The notes under the pieces: model-generated
What the model was told of the DNA's origin: nothing
The model's input: the letters and a program-made list of their open reading frames with translations, nothing else
Database searches by the model: none
Translations under genes and position numbers: made by a program
From: Pseudonocardia autotrophica
Lineage (GTDB): Bacteria; Actinomycetota; Actinomycetes; Mycobacteriales; Pseudonocardiaceae
Direction: 5' to 3'
Assembly: GCF_003945385.1 (NCBI RefSeq)
Contig: NZ_AP018920.1
Coordinates: 5,580,001 to 5,644,000, forward strand
Length of the DNA: 64,000 nucleotides
In this document: positions 1 through 8,846 of the stretch, piece after piece
How positions within the stretch are numbered: the first letter of the stretch is position 1
Layout: each line of letters begins with the position of its first letter

Positions 1-657
1 GACCTTCGGGGTCCGGTCGGCGACGATCGGCGCGTACACCCGGTCCAGCAGGGCCTCCGCGTCGACCGGCGGAGCACCGGCTCCGGCAGCTCCTCCTGCG
101 GCACTGTCGGCGACGCCGTAGACCAGCCGGTCCGGGTGCAGTGTGTCCTGCACCGCGAAGCCCTCGCGCAGGAACTCCGGGTTCCAGGCCAGCGCCGCCT
201 CCGGCACCCGCTCGGCGACCAGCTCGGCCAGCCTGGCCGCCGTCCCGACCGGGACGGTGGACTTGCCGACCACCAGCTCACCGGGACCGAGCACGTCGAG
301 CAGCGACGCCGTCGCCGCCTCCACGTAGGTCAGGTCTGCCGCGTACTCGCCGCGCCGCTGCGGGGTGCCGACACACAGGAAGTGCACCGCCGCCCCGGCC
401 GCCGCCTTCATGTGCGGGGAGAAGCTCAGCCGGCCCGACGCCAGCGAACGCTGCAGCAGCTCCTCGAAACCGGGCTCGAAGAACGGCACCCGGCCCGCGG
501 CCAGTGCCTCGGCCTTCTCGACGTCGACCTCGACACCGACGACCTCGTGTCCCAGCTCGGCCATCGACGCGGCGTGCACCGCGCCCAGATAGCCGCAGCC
601 GATGACCGAGATCTTCAACGCCCCGGGTGGGTCGGCACGCTCGTTGCTCTGCGCCAT
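1..657 (-). CDS. UDP-glucose 6-dehydrogenase (3' end outside window)
   Basis: Oxidises UDP-glucose to UDP-glucuronate in the cytosol, giving an acidic sugar donor for surface glycans. The visible 219 codons hold the N-terminal NAD-binding Rossmann fold (VIGCGYLGAVHAA near residue 17), the GTPQRRGE loop, GKSTVPVG and EFLREG, all typical of the UDP-glucose/GDP-mannose dehydrogenase family. The catalytic Cys domain lies beyond the window, so the substrate (UDP-glucose, GDP-mannose or UDP-ManNAc) is not settled; UDP-glucose is the commonest for this motif set. The ATG at 657 precedes a short polar leader. It points the same way as rmlC and rmlB, 9 bases downstream of rmlC, and may be co-transcribed with them. 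Confidence 0.85.
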   Translation of the reverse strand, partial: MAQSNERADPPGALKISVIGCGYLGAVHAASMAELGHEVVGVEVDVEKAEALAAGRVPFFEPGFEELLQRSLASGRLSFSPHMKAAAGAAVHFLCVGTPQRRGEYAADLTYVEAATASLLDVLGPGELVVGKSTVPVGTAARLAELVAERVPEAALAWNPEFLREGFAVQDTLHPDRLVYGVADSAAGGAAGAGAPPVDAEALLDRVYAPIVADRTPKV

Positions 658-666
658 GGCCGGAGA

Positions 667-1272
667 CTAACCATCCATCCGCAGCTGCTCGTACCGGACG
701 TCGCAGAGTTCGCGAGAGGGCAACATCCCGGTGTCCAACGCGTGCCGCAGGGTGGGGGCGTCCCGGTCCTTCGCCGACAGCACCGGCGGCACCCCGTCCG
801 CCCAGGGCAGACCCAGTTCGGGATCCAGCGGGTCGATCCCGTGCTCGGCCGCCGGGGCGTACGGGGTGGAGCACAGATAGCCGACTGTCGCGCGGTCGGT
901 CAGCGCCTGGAACCCGTGCCCCAGTCCTTCGGCCAGGTACAGCGCCCGCGGTGTCCGTGCGTCGAGCTCGACGACCTCGAACCGGCCGAACGTCGGCGAC
1001 CCCACCCGCAGGTCGACGACGATGTCGCGCACGGCGCCGCCGGCGACGTAGATGTACTTCGCCTGCCCCGGCGGGACGTCGGCGAAGTGCACGCCGCGGA
1101 TCACCCCGCGCCGGCTCACCGACTGGTTCGCCTGGGCCACGGTGAGATCGAACCCGAGCGCCTCGCGGAACGCCGAGCCCTGGAAGGGCGCGGTGAACGA
1201 GCCGCGATCGTCCGGGAACGTGGTCGGCTCGAACAGCCACACCCCGTCGACCGAGAGTTCGGTGGCCTTCAC
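667..1272 (-). CDS. rmlC: dTDP-4-dehydrorhamnose 3,5-epimerase RmlC
   Basis: Third step of dTDP-L-rhamnose synthesis: epimerises dTDP-4-keto-6-deoxyglucose at C3 and C5. The 201-residue cupin has the catalytic His at about residue 62 (RGVHF), a QAK segment and the LAEGLGHGF strand, and matches the usual family length. I chose the GTG at 1272 because it overlaps the rmlB stop in a GTGA, implying translational coupling; an upstream ATG at 1290 would add six residues inside rmlB. The C-terminal tail after the cupin (about residues 160-201) is longer and more charged than in enterobacterial RmlC. A related epimerase for another deoxysugar is possible, but the full rml set nearby supports rhamnose. 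Confidence 0.9.
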   Translation of the reverse strand: MKATELSVDGVWLFEPTTFPDDRGSFTAPFQGSAFREALGFDLTVAQANQSVSRRGVIRGVHFADVPPGQAKYIYVAGGAVRDIVVDLRVGSPTFGRFEVVELDARTPRALYLAEGLGHGFQALTDRATVGYLCSTPYAPAAEHGIDPLDPELGLPWADGVPPVLSAKDRDAPTLRHALDTGMLPSRELCDVRYEQLRMDG

Positions 1273-2240
1273 CTGCGCACCGCCTCCCACCAGTCGCGGT
1301 TGTCCCGGTACCAGGCCACGGTCGCGGCCAGCCCCTCGTCGAACGGCACCTGCGGCGTGTAGCCGAGCTCGTCGCGGATCTTCGACCAGTCCACCGAGTA
1401 CCGGCGGTCGTGTCCCTTACGGTCCGCGACGCGCTCGATCATGTCCTCGCCCGCGCCGACCTCGGCGAGCAGCCGGAACGTGAGGTCGATGTTGCTCAGC
1501 TCGGTACCGCCACCGATGTTGTAGATCTCACCGGCCCGGCCCTTCGCCGCGGCCAGCACGATGCCGCGGCAGTGGTCGTCGACGTGCAGCCAGTCCCGCA
1601 CGTTGGCGCCGTCGCCGTAGAGCGGGACCGGCCGACCGTCGAGCAGGTTGCTGACGAAACGCGGGATCACCTTCTCCGGGAACTGGTACGGGCCGTAGTT
1701 GTTCGAGCAGCGGGTCAGCACGACGTCCAGGCCGTGCGTGCGGTGGTAGGAGCGGGCCAGCAGATCGCTGCCCGCCTTCGCCGCCGCGTACGGCGAGTTC
1801 GGCAGCAGCGGATCGGTCTCCGGCCACGAGCCGTCGTCGATGGAGCCGTACACCTCGTCGGTGGAGACGTGCACGAACCGGCCGACGCCGAGATCGAGCG
1901 CCGCCTGCAGCAGCACCTGGGTGCCGACGACGTTGGTGGTCACGAAGTCCGCCGCGCCGGCGATCGAGCGGTCCACGTGGGTCTCGGCGGCCAGGTGCAG
2001 CACCAGGTCGGCGCCGGTGAGCACCTCGCGGACCCGGGCGGGGTCGCGGATGTCGGCGTGCTCGATCCGCAGCCGCGGGGAGTCGCGCACCGGGGCGAGG
2101 TTCTCGATCCGGCCGGCGTAGGTGAACGCGTCGAGCACGACGACCTCGGCGCCGGCCAGCGACGGGTGCCGGTCGGCGAGCACCGTACGGACGAGGTGCG
2201 AGCCGATGAACCCGGCTCCCCCGGTGACCACGACCTGCAT
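1269..2240 (-). CDS. rmlB: dTDP-glucose 4,6-dehydratase RmlB
   Basis: Second step of dTDP-L-rhamnose synthesis, converting dTDP-glucose to dTDP-4-keto-6-deoxyglucose. It is an extended short-chain dehydrogenase of 323 residues: NAD-binding TGGAGFIGS at residues 6-14, the dehydratase signature STDEVYG (Thr127, Asp128, Glu129) and YAAAK (Tyr151, Lys155). The start is set at the ATG at 2240, which puts the Rossmann strand at the N terminus; the reading frame stays open a further 85 codons upstream, but that stretch has no family similarity and runs into rmlD. Overlaps rmlC by 4 bases and is divergent from rmlD. Confidence 0.93.
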   Translation of the reverse strand: MQVVVTGGAGFIGSHLVRTVLADRHPSLAGAEVVVLDAFTYAGRIENLAPVRDSPRLRIEHADIRDPARVREVLTGADLVLHLAAETHVDRSIAGAADFVTTNVVGTQVLLQAALDLGVGRFVHVSTDEVYGSIDDGSWPETDPLLPNSPYAAAKAGSDLLARSYHRTHGLDVVLTRCSNNYGPYQFPEKVIPRFVSNLLDGRPVPLYGDGANVRDWLHVDDHCRGIVLAAAKGRAGEIYNIGGGTELSNIDLTFRLLAEVGAGEDMIERVADRKGHDRRYSVDWSKIRDELGYTPQVPFDEGLAATVAWYRDNRDWWEAVRR

Positions 2241-2340
2241 TCGCCCTCCCCGTCGCCGGTGTCCGCAGGCCAGCGTGTCAGAGTCGCCCCGAACGAAGGC
2301 ACACAGGGCGAAGGCACACAGGGCGAGGGAGGTGGCCGGC
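2241..2340. promoter_or_regulatory. Divergent rmlB/rmlD control region with 15-base tandem repeat
   Basis: A 100-base gap between the starts of rmlB (minus) and rmlD (plus). It holds a perfect 15-base unit (CGAAGGCACACAGGG) repeated head to tail at 2294-2308 and 2309-2323, with CGA following. The second copy ends just before the GGAGG ribosome site of rmlD at 2328-2332, 8 bases before the GTG at 2341. I cannot name a promoter with confidence. Confidence 0.6.
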
Positions 2341-3174
2341 GTGCGCACATGCGTGCTGGGTGCGGACGGGCAGCTCGGACGGGCACTGACCGCGGCGCTG
2401 CCGGAGGCGGTCGCCCTCGGTCGCGATGCCCTCGACATCGGTGATCCGGGCGCCGTGGCCGGCCACGACTTCACCGGCGTCGGCGTGCTGTTCAACGCGG
2501 CCGCCTACACCGCCGTCGACCGGGCCGAGACCGAGCCCGCGGCGGCGTGGCGGGCCAACGCGCTCGGTCCGGCGCACCTGGCCGCGGCCGCCGCCCGGCA
2601 CGGGTTCGCGCTCGTGCACGTCTCCACCGAGTACGTGTTCGACGGCACCGCTCCCGGCCCGATCCCCGAGGACACGCCGCTGTCCCCGCTCGGTGTCTAC
2701 GGGGCGTCCAAGGCCGCCGGCGAGCTCGCGGTGCGGGCCGGGGCGCCCGAGCACCTGATCGTCCGCACCAGCTGGGTGGTGGGCGAGGGAGCGAACTTCG
2801 TGGCGACGATGGCCCGCCTCGCCCGGGAGGGTGCCTGCCCCTCCGTGGTCGACGACCAGATCGGCCGCCCGACCTTCGCCCGTGACCTGGCCGCGGCGCT
2901 GGTGGCACTCGCCGGGCGGGAACGCGGGACCGTGCACGTCACCAACGACGGCGAGCCGGTCAGCTGGCACGGCCTGGCCACCGAGGTGTTCGCCCGGCAC
3001 GGCCGCGACCCGGCCGATGTCCGCCCGGTGTCCACCGCCGAGTACGCGGCAGGACGCCCGCAGGCCCGCCGCCCGGCGAACTCGGTGCTCGACCTGAGCC
3101 TGCTCACCCGCGCCGGCGTCACGATGCCGGCGTGGCGCGACGCCCTCGACGACCATCCGGGAGCCCGGCCGTGA
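2341..3174 (+). CDS. rmlD: dTDP-4-dehydrorhamnose reductase RmlD
   Basis: Last step of dTDP-L-rhamnose synthesis: NAD(P)H reduction of the 4-keto group. The 277-residue protein has an N-terminal GADGQLGR nucleotide loop (residues 7-14), an NAAAYTAVD segment, VSTEYVFDG and a catalytic YGASK, in the family order and length. The GTG at 2341 was preferred to the in-frame GTG at 2332 because GGAGG (2328-2332) sits 8 bases before the former and overlaps the latter. It ends in a GTGA overlap with rmlA, so the two are coupled. Confidence 0.92.
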   Translation: MRTCVLGADGQLGRALTAALPEAVALGRDALDIGDPGAVAGHDFTGVGVLFNAAAYTAVDRAETEPAAAWRANALGPAHLAAAAARHGFALVHVSTEYVFDGTAPGPIPEDTPLSPLGVYGASKAAGELAVRAGAPEHLIVRTSWVVGEGANFVATMARLAREGACPSVVDDQIGRPTFARDLAAALVALAGRERGTVHVTNDGEPVSWHGLATEVFARHGRDPADVRPVSTAEYAAGRPQARRPANSVLDLSLLTRAGVTMPAWRDALDDHPGARP

Positions 3175-4058
3175 AGGGGATCATCCTGGCCGGGGGCACC
3201 GGCAGCCGGCTGTTCCCGCTCACCCGGGCGGTGTCGAAGCAGCTGCTGCCGGTCTACGACAAGCCGATGATCTACCACCCGTTGACCACGCTGATGCTGG
3301 CCGGGATCCGGGAGATCCTGCTCATCTCCACCCCGCACGACCTGCCCGGCTTCCAGCGGCTGCTCGGCGACGGCGCCGAGCTCGGCCTGGAGATCGGCTA
3401 CGCCGAGCAGCCCAGCCCGAACGGGCTCGCCGAGGCGTTCGTGATCGGGGCCGAGCACGTCCGCGGCGGGCCGTCGGCGCTGGTGCTGGGCGACAACATC
3501 TTCCACGGCGCGTCGTTCGGCAGCCTGCTCCGACGCCGGGCCGCCGACGTGGTGAGCGGCCGGACCGGCTGCGTGCTGTTCGGCTACCCGGTGCGGGATC
3601 CGGAGCGTTACGGCGTCGGGGAGGCCGACGCCGACGGCCGGCTCGTCTCCATCGAGGAGAAGCCGCAGCGGCCCCGCTCCGATCGCGCGATCACCGGCCT
3701 CTACCTCTACGACGACCAGGTCGTCGACATCGCCGCCTCGATCACCCCGTCCGCGCGTGGCGAGCTGGAGATCACCGACGTCAACCGGGCCTATCTGGAA
3801 CAGGGCCGGGCCGAGCTGCAGGACCTCGGCCGTGGCTTCGCCTGGCTGGACACCGGCACCCACGAGTCGCTGACCGACGCCGGCCAGTACGTCCGGGTGC
3901 TGGAGAACCGGCAGGGGGTGCGGATCGCGTGTGTCGAGGAGGTCGCCCTGCGGATGGGTTTCATCGACGCCGACGCCTGCCACGCGCTCGGCGCCCGCCA
4001 GGCCGGTTCCGGCTACGGCGAGTACGTGATGCGCGTCGCCGAGCAGTTCCGGGGCTGA
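3171..4058 (+). CDS. rmlA: Glucose-1-phosphate thymidylyltransferase RmlA
   Basis: First step of the rhamnose pathway: joins dTTP and glucose-1-phosphate to give dTDP-glucose. The 295-residue nucleotidyltransferase starts with the GGTGSRLFPLT loop (residues 8-18) and SKQLLPVYDKPM, followed by LGDNIFHG, EKPQRPRS and WLDTGTHESL, a full match to short RmlA enzymes. The GTG at 3171 overlaps the rmlD stop by 4 bases; a longer in-frame start at 3132 lies inside rmlD. With rmlB, rmlC and rmlD the window holds the complete pathway split over two divergent pairs. Confidence 0.94.
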   Translation: MKGIILAGGTGSRLFPLTRAVSKQLLPVYDKPMIYHPLTTLMLAGIREILLISTPHDLPGFQRLLGDGAELGLEIGYAEQPSPNGLAEAFVIGAEHVRGGPSALVLGDNIFHGASFGSLLRRRAADVVSGRTGCVLFGYPVRDPERYGVGEADADGRLVSIEEKPQRPRSDRAITGLYLYDDQVVDIAASITPSARGELEITDVNRAYLEQGRAELQDLGRGFAWLDTGTHESLTDAGQYVRVLENRQGVRIACVEEVALRMGFIDADACHALGARQAGSGYGEYVMRVAEQFRG

Positions 4059-4070
4059 CAGGCTGGTGAC

Positions 4071-6035
4071 GTGACCGAGGTGACGGCGCCCGTGCGGCGC
4101 TTCCAGCGCGGCCTGTTCCGGCTGGGCCAGTGGCTGCTCGGGCACCGCGGCGGCCCGGAGGGCGACATCGAGCCGGGGCTGCTGGTCGTCGGGAAGGACG
4201 CCGGTACCCGCCAGGTCCGGCTGTGGATCGGCACCCTGGTGCACGGCTGCGCCGCCGAGACGCTGACCGCGAGGGTGCGGGTCGACGGCGCGGTCGGTGC
4301 GGCGGAGGCGGAGCTCACGCTGCTCCGGTTCGGCTTCGACGACGAGCGCCCGGTCACCGGATGGCGGGCGGGCACCCGGTTCTTCCACGGCCACGTCGTC
4401 GTCGACCGGTTGATGCCCGACGCCTGGGGCGAGGCGCACGTGGAGCTCGCGCCGGTGGCGGGCCTGCGCGAGGAGCACCGTCGCGCGTCCTGCCGGGTGC
4501 GCACGCTCCCGCACCGGATCGGGATCGGCGACACGCTGACCGCACTGGTCGGTTCCTGCTACGACGCCGACACCGACACCACCAACGCGCTCGACGCCGC
4601 GTTCCGCAGGCTGCGCGACGAGGTCGCTGCACCTGACCTGACGCTGCTGACGGGTGATCAGGTCTACGCCGACGCGCCGGCGAAGTTCTACGGGACGATG
4701 GCGCGCAGCACCCCGCGCACCTACGGGCTGCTGGAGTACTGGACGTCGTGGGGGATGCAGCGCTACGGCGAGCACCACCATCTCGGGATGCGCGAGCTGC
4801 TCACGCATGGTCCGCACTGGTTCCTGCCCGACGACCACGAGTTCTGGAACAACTGGCCGCAGTCCTCGGTGACCGCCCGGCACTCCTACGCCAACATCGT
4901 GCGGGCGGGGATCGGCACCGTGCGCCGGTACCTGGCGCTGGCCCGGCGGCGTCCCGGGGATCCGGTGCCGGTGCCGGCCGATCCCGGCACGGTGCCGGAG
5001 GACCCGCTGGTGCAGAACTACCACCCGCCGCATCCCGACGAGTGGGACGCCTGGGGCCGCGCCTCGTTCGACCTGTACGGCTCGTTCCAGACGCCCAGCG
5101 TGCGCGACCGCGACACCGGCCGGATCACCCGTGGCGAGCTCGACGACCGGGCGATCGGGGATCCGGCGACGGCCGATCCGCACCGCCCGCCCCGGCACGA
5201 CCCGGCCGGGCAGGTGCACCGGCCGTTGAACCAGCTGGTGCAGCGGATCGACCTCGACGAGGTGCAGATCGTGCTGCTCGACACCCGCACCCGGCGCACC
5301 CGGCGCACCGACGACCCGGAGCTGTCGGCGTTCGTCGACGACGCGGCGGTGGAGCAGGTGCTCGCCATCGCCGCCGAGGCGCCGGTGCTGGTGCTCGTCA
5401 CCCCGCAGCCGCTGCTCGTCCCGCCGTACCGGACGCGGCTGCGCGAGCGCCCGCTCGGCTCCCGGGTGGAACGGGCGATCGACCTGCAGATCGCCGACTA
5501 CCCCGACCAGTACGCCCGGTTCTGGGACGGCCTGGTCACCGCGCGGGACGGCCGCCCCACGGTGACCGTCGGCGGCGACATCCACTCCAGCTACGTCGGG
5601 CACGCGCCGTCGCTGCCCCTGCTGGAGCTGGTGTCGTCACCCATGTCGCTGGTCGCCGGATCCACCCTGTTCGAGACGCTGTTCGCGGTCCCGGCGAAGC
5701 TGCTGCGGGCGCTGTCCGGTGGGTCGGCGGTCCGCGACCCCTACGCGCCAGGTGCGCCGCTGGCCCGGATCGGTGACCTGCGCAGCCGGGCCGTCACCGC
5801 ACCCGATCCGGACGACGGCGACGTCGCGGTCTCGCTGACCGGGCTCGGCCGCGGCAACCCGGAGGGCCTCGGACTGCTGCGCATCGAACGCACCGCCGAG
5901 CACCTGTTCAGGGTGCGCGCCGCGCTGCACACCCGGTCGCCGCGCGGCGGCTCCCGCGAGGTCACCGTCGAGCTGCGGACCGACCGGCGCGGACCCGACG
6001 CCATGGGTCCTCCGGAGGTGACGGCGGCGCCGTAG
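4071..6035 (+). CDS. PhoD-like metallophosphatase
   Basis: A 654-residue protein of the alkaline phosphatase D/PhoD-like superfamily. Metal-binding blocks are visible in order: VGSCYDAD near residue 160, LTGDQVYADA near 195, LPDDHEFWNNW near 255 and a C-terminal GGDIHSSYVGH near 505. Phosphodiesterase or phosphatase activity is expected from the family, but the substrate is unknown. There is no Tat or Sec signal, unlike secreted PhoD, so it probably acts in the cytosol. The GTG at 4071 follows rmlA by 12 bases, so co-transcription is likely although a rhamnose role is not implied. The family has no established part in glycan synthesis. Confidence 0.85.
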   Translation: MTEVTAPVRRFQRGLFRLGQWLLGHRGGPEGDIEPGLLVVGKDAGTRQVRLWIGTLVHGCAAETLTARVRVDGAVGAAEAELTLLRFGFDDERPVTGWRAGTRFFHGHVVVDRLMPDAWGEAHVELAPVAGLREEHRRASCRVRTLPHRIGIGDTLTALVGSCYDADTDTTNALDAAFRRLRDEVAAPDLTLLTGDQVYADAPAKFYGTMARSTPRTYGLLEYWTSWGMQRYGEHHHLGMRELLTHGPHWFLPDDHEFWNNWPQSSVTARHSYANIVRAGIGTVRRYLALARRRPGDPVPVPADPGTVPEDPLVQNYHPPHPDEWDAWGRASFDLYGSFQTPSVRDRDTGRITRGELDDRAIGDPATADPHRPPRHDPAGQVHRPLNQLVQRIDLDEVQIVLLDTRTRRTRRTDDPELSAFVDDAAVEQVLAIAAEAPVLVLVTPQPLLVPPYRTRLRERPLGSRVERAIDLQIADYPDQYARFWDGLVTARDGRPTVTVGGDIHSSYVGHAPSLPLLELVSSPMSLVAGSTLFETLFAVPAKLLRALSGGSAVRDPYAPGAPLARIGDLRSRAVTAPDPDDGDVAVSLTGLGRGNPEGLGLLRIERTAEHLFRVRAALHTRSPRGGSREVTVELRTDRRGPDAMGPPEVTAAP

Positions 6036-6090
6036 AGCTCGTCCTCGCGCAGGAGGTGGCGGGAGCCCGGTGCGGCTACGGTCGTGCGGC

Positions 6091-6771
6091 ATGGGGGATC
6101 TGTTGCTCAGCGAGGAACTGCTGCTCATCGGCCTGCACGACGAGACCGGGAAGGCCGACGGCTGGTTCGACCCGTCGTGCCTGCACGGCGCGCTGGTCTG
6201 CGACCTGATCGAGGGCGGCGCCGTGACCGTCGACGAGAAGAAGAAGCTGCACCCGGCAGGCCGCGCGCCCGAGCACCCGGCGCTGCGGAAGGTCTACGAC
6301 GTCATCGCGGCCGACGGCAAGCCGCGCACCGTCTCGCACTGGGTGAGCACGCTGCCGTGGAAGCACACGAAGCCGGCCGAGCTGGTCGCCGAGCGACTGG
6401 TCGACAACGGTGTGCTCAGCCGCGAGGAGGGCAAGGTCCTCGGGCTGTTCCGGACCACCCGGCTGCCCGCACTCGATCCGGCCCCGGAGCGCGCGTTGCG
6501 GGAGCGGCTGCGCGGGATCCTGGTCACCGGGATCGAGCCGGGGGCGCACGACGCACTGCTGATCACGCTGCTGCACTCGACGTCGCAGGTGAAGGCGGCG
6601 CTCGCCGGGGTGGACCCGGCGCAGCGGAAGATCGGGACGAAGCGGGCGGCGACGATCGCGAAGGGACTGAAGGACAACCCCGTGGTGAAGGCGCAGTACG
6701 ACGCGGCGATGGTGGCGTTGGTGACGACGGTGGCGACCACGGCGGTGGTCACGTCGTCGGGGTCGGGCTGA
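6091..6771 (+). CDS. GPP34 (Golgi phosphoprotein 3-like) family protein
   Basis: A 226-residue protein starting DLLLSEELLLIGLHDETGK, the hallmark opening of bacterial GPP34-domain proteins. It carries the GWFDPSCLHGALVCDLI helix and a long basic middle part (residues 50-190). Eukaryotic relatives bind phosphatidylinositol-4-phosphate and retain glycosyltransferases; the bacterial role is unknown, though these genes are frequent in actinobacteria. The C terminus is a short Thr/Val/Ala-rich segment. The ATG at 6091 was preferred to an in-frame GTG at 6070 because the family motif starts directly after it. Confidence 0.8.
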   Translation: MGDLLLSEELLLIGLHDETGKADGWFDPSCLHGALVCDLIEGGAVTVDEKKKLHPAGRAPEHPALRKVYDVIAADGKPRTVSHWVSTLPWKHTKPAELVAERLVDNGVLSREEGKVLGLFRTTRLPALDPAPERALRERLRGILVTGIEPGAHDALLITLLHSTSQVKAALAGVDPAQRKIGTKRAATIAKGLKDNPVVKAQYDAAMVALVTTVATTAVVTSSGSG

Positions 6772-6968
6772 AAGGCGGCAGCCCGACCTCCGGACGAGCG
6801 TCCACAGATGCAACGGACGGCAATCCCCCGCTGGCCTGTGCGGTGCAGGCGCAGACTTCCACCACTACCCCGAAAAGAGTAACCGGAAAGAAATCCAGTT
6901 GATCGCCGTAACGCCCCCGTAGTGATTCGAGAGTCCTCACGCGTCGCGATCGACGGGAGGATTCGATC
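6772..6968. promoter_or_regulatory. Upstream region of the polysaccharide operon
   Basis: A 197-base gap ahead of the eight-gene operon, noticeably richer in A and T than its surroundings, mainly between 6870 and 6930. A purine-rich GGGAGG ribosome site lies about 9 bases before the ATG at 6969. TTGATC (6899-6904) followed after 15 bases by TAGTGA (6920-6925) is a possible sigma-70-like promoter, but the spacing is short and I hold it loosely. Confidence 0.4.
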
Positions 6969-8846
6969 ATGCGAAGGTGGACATCGGACGTCACCCGGAC
7001 CAGCGGTCACAACATCACGTTCGGCGGCATCATCGACGCGCTGACCTGGACTCCAGCCTTGGCGGTAGCTGCCTGGCTGAGACTCGACGGTGAGCTGTGG
7101 ACGGTCGTCACTCCGAGTGAACTCGTGGTCGCGTTCGCGGTGGCGTTCGCGATCCAGATGGCCGTCTCGAGGCTTGTCGATCGGCTTCGTGGGCGCCAAG
7201 TGATGGGCGCGGTCGATGATGCACTTCACGTCGTCTGCTCATTTTCCGTAACTGGCACAACACTTTTCGCGATCGGCCTGATTCCTCCGGTCACCATTCC
7301 CCGGTCACTCCCGTTGATCGCCCTCCTGGTTGCCGTGCCGCTGGCCGTCGGTCAGCGGGTCGGGCGTCGGCTGCTCCACGAACGGCGCTCGCGACCCGAT
7401 CCTGCGTCCTCCGCGAAGGTGATCGTGTTCGGCGCAGGGTGGGGAGGGCAGCAGATCGTCCGTTCGATGCTCGGCGAACCCGGCTCGGGCTATCTCCCGG
7501 TCTCGCTGGTCGACGACGACCCGCAGGTACGTGCACGCCGGATCTCCGGGGTCCCGGTCAGCGGAACACGCTCCGACATCCCGGAGATCGCGACCCGGAC
7601 CGGGGCGGAGTTCCTGGTGATCGCCATCCGAGACCTCGAGGTCGAGGACATGCGCGAGATCAGCCGGATCGCCACGGGAGCGGGCCTGCAGGTCAAAGTC
7701 ATCCCCGCGCTGCGGGAGATGTTCCGACCCTGGATCGGGTTCTCCGACCTGCAGGACCTCGACATCGCCGACCTCATCGGCCGCACTCCGGTCGAGGTCG
7801 ACCTGACCTCGATTGCCGACTACGTGGCCGGGCGGTGTGTACTCGTCACCGGAGCAGGTGGCTCGATCGGCTCGGAGCTGTGCCGGCAACTGAACCAGTA
7901 CGGGCCGGCGAGCCTGTTGATGCTGGACCGGGACGAATCGGCGTTGCACGCACTGCAACTGTCCATCCACGGGCGGGCACTGCTGGACTCGCCCGACGTG
8001 ATCCTCGCCGACATCCGGGACGCAGACACCCTCCTGCACCTCTTCCAGGAGAGACGTCCCGACGTGGTGTTCCATGCAGCGGCGCTCAAGCATCTCCCGA
8101 TGCTCGAGCAGTATCCGGAGGAGGCGTGGCAGACCAACGTCGTCGGCACGGCGAACGTGCTCGCGGCCGCCAGGGCGACGGACGTCAGCCGATTCGTGAA
8201 CATCTCAACCGACAAGGCGGCCAACCCGACCAGCGTCCTCGGTTATTCGAAACGACTGGGCGAGCGACTGATCGCGGGCGCCGCCCAGACCGCGGCGGGC
8301 ACCTACGTCTCCGTGCGGTTCGGCAACGTGCTGGGCAGCCGCGGATCGGTCCTGACCACGTTCGCCGAGCAGATCGGTTCGGGTCAGCCGGTCACCATCA
8401 CACACCCTGATGTCACCCGGTTCTTCATGACGATCCCGGAGGCGGTCCGGTTGGTGATCCAGGCCGGCGCGGTCGGGCGGCCCGGCGAGGCTCTGGTGCT
8501 CGACATGGGCGATCCCGTCCGGATCGTCGACATCGCCCGGCAACTCACGGTGCTGGCCGGCCGGTCGGTGCAGATCGTCTACACGGGCCTCAGGGACGGC
8601 GAGAAGCTGCACGAGGAGCTGTTCGGCGACGACGAGCAGGACGTACGACCGGTCCACCCGGCGGTATCCCACGTCCCGGTGCCGCCGTTGTATGACGACG
8701 TGCGGACGATGACGATCCGGCCCGGCCAGGCGGGTGCCGCGATGCGTGCGTTCGTGGACGGCGACACCGTGCTGAACGTGCCCGGCGGACGCGCCGGTTC
8801 CGACGACATCCTCGCCGCAGTGATCTCGATCGGGGACCGCCGATGA
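6969..8846 (+). CDS. Membrane NDP-sugar 4,6-dehydratase/epimerase (CapD/PglF-like)
   Basis: A 625-residue protein: four predicted membrane helices (about residues 20-135), a CoA-binding-like Rossmann domain (VIVFGAGWGGQQIVRSM near 152), then a catalytic SDR domain (TGAGGSIGSEL near 295). This is the architecture of PglF/CapD/WbpM, which turn UDP-GlcNAc into the 4-keto-6-deoxy sugar. The active-site block STDKAANPTSVLGYSKR carries Leu where classical SDRs have the YxxxK Tyr; membrane C6-dehydratases usually have Met there. It feeds the aminotransferase encoded next, as in bacillosamine-type pathways. First gene of an operon in which all eight genes overlap by 4 bases; GGGAGG precedes the ATG. 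Confidence 0.9.
   Translation: MRRWTSDVTRTSGHNITFGGIIDALTWTPALAVAAWLRLDGELWTVVTPSELVVAFAVAFAIQMAVSRLVDRLRGRQVMGAVDDALHVVCSFSVTGTTLFAIGLIPPVTIPRSLPLIALLVAVPLAVGQRVGRRLLHERRSRPDPASSAKVIVFGAGWGGQQIVRSMLGEPGSGYLPVSLVDDDPQVRARRISGVPVSGTRSDIPEIATRTGAEFLVIAIRDLEVEDMREISRIATGAGLQVKVIPALREMFRPWIGFSDLQDLDIADLIGRTPVEVDLTSIADYVAGRCVLVTGAGGSIGSELCRQLNQYGPASLLMLDRDESALHALQLSIHGRALLDSPDVILADIRDADTLLHLFQERRPDVVFHAAALKHLPMLEQYPEEAWQTNVVGTANVLAAARATDVSRFVNISTDKAANPTSVLGYSKRLGERLIAGAAQTAAGTYVSVRFGNVLGSRGSVLTTFAEQIGSGQPVTITHPDVTRFFMTIPEAVRLVIQAGAVGRPGEALVLDMGDPVRIVDIARQLTVLAGRSVQIVYTGLRDGEKLHEELFGDDEQDVRPVHPAVSHVPVPPLYDDVRTMTIRPGQAGAAMRAFVDGDTVLNVPGGRAGSDDILAAVISIGDRR

Noticed and set aside
2697..5603. 968-codon open frame on the minus strand
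   Set aside because: It runs opposite rmlD, rmlA and the PhoD-like gene, has no domain, and is Arg/Pro/Gly/His-rich as expected for the antisense of high-GC coding DNA.
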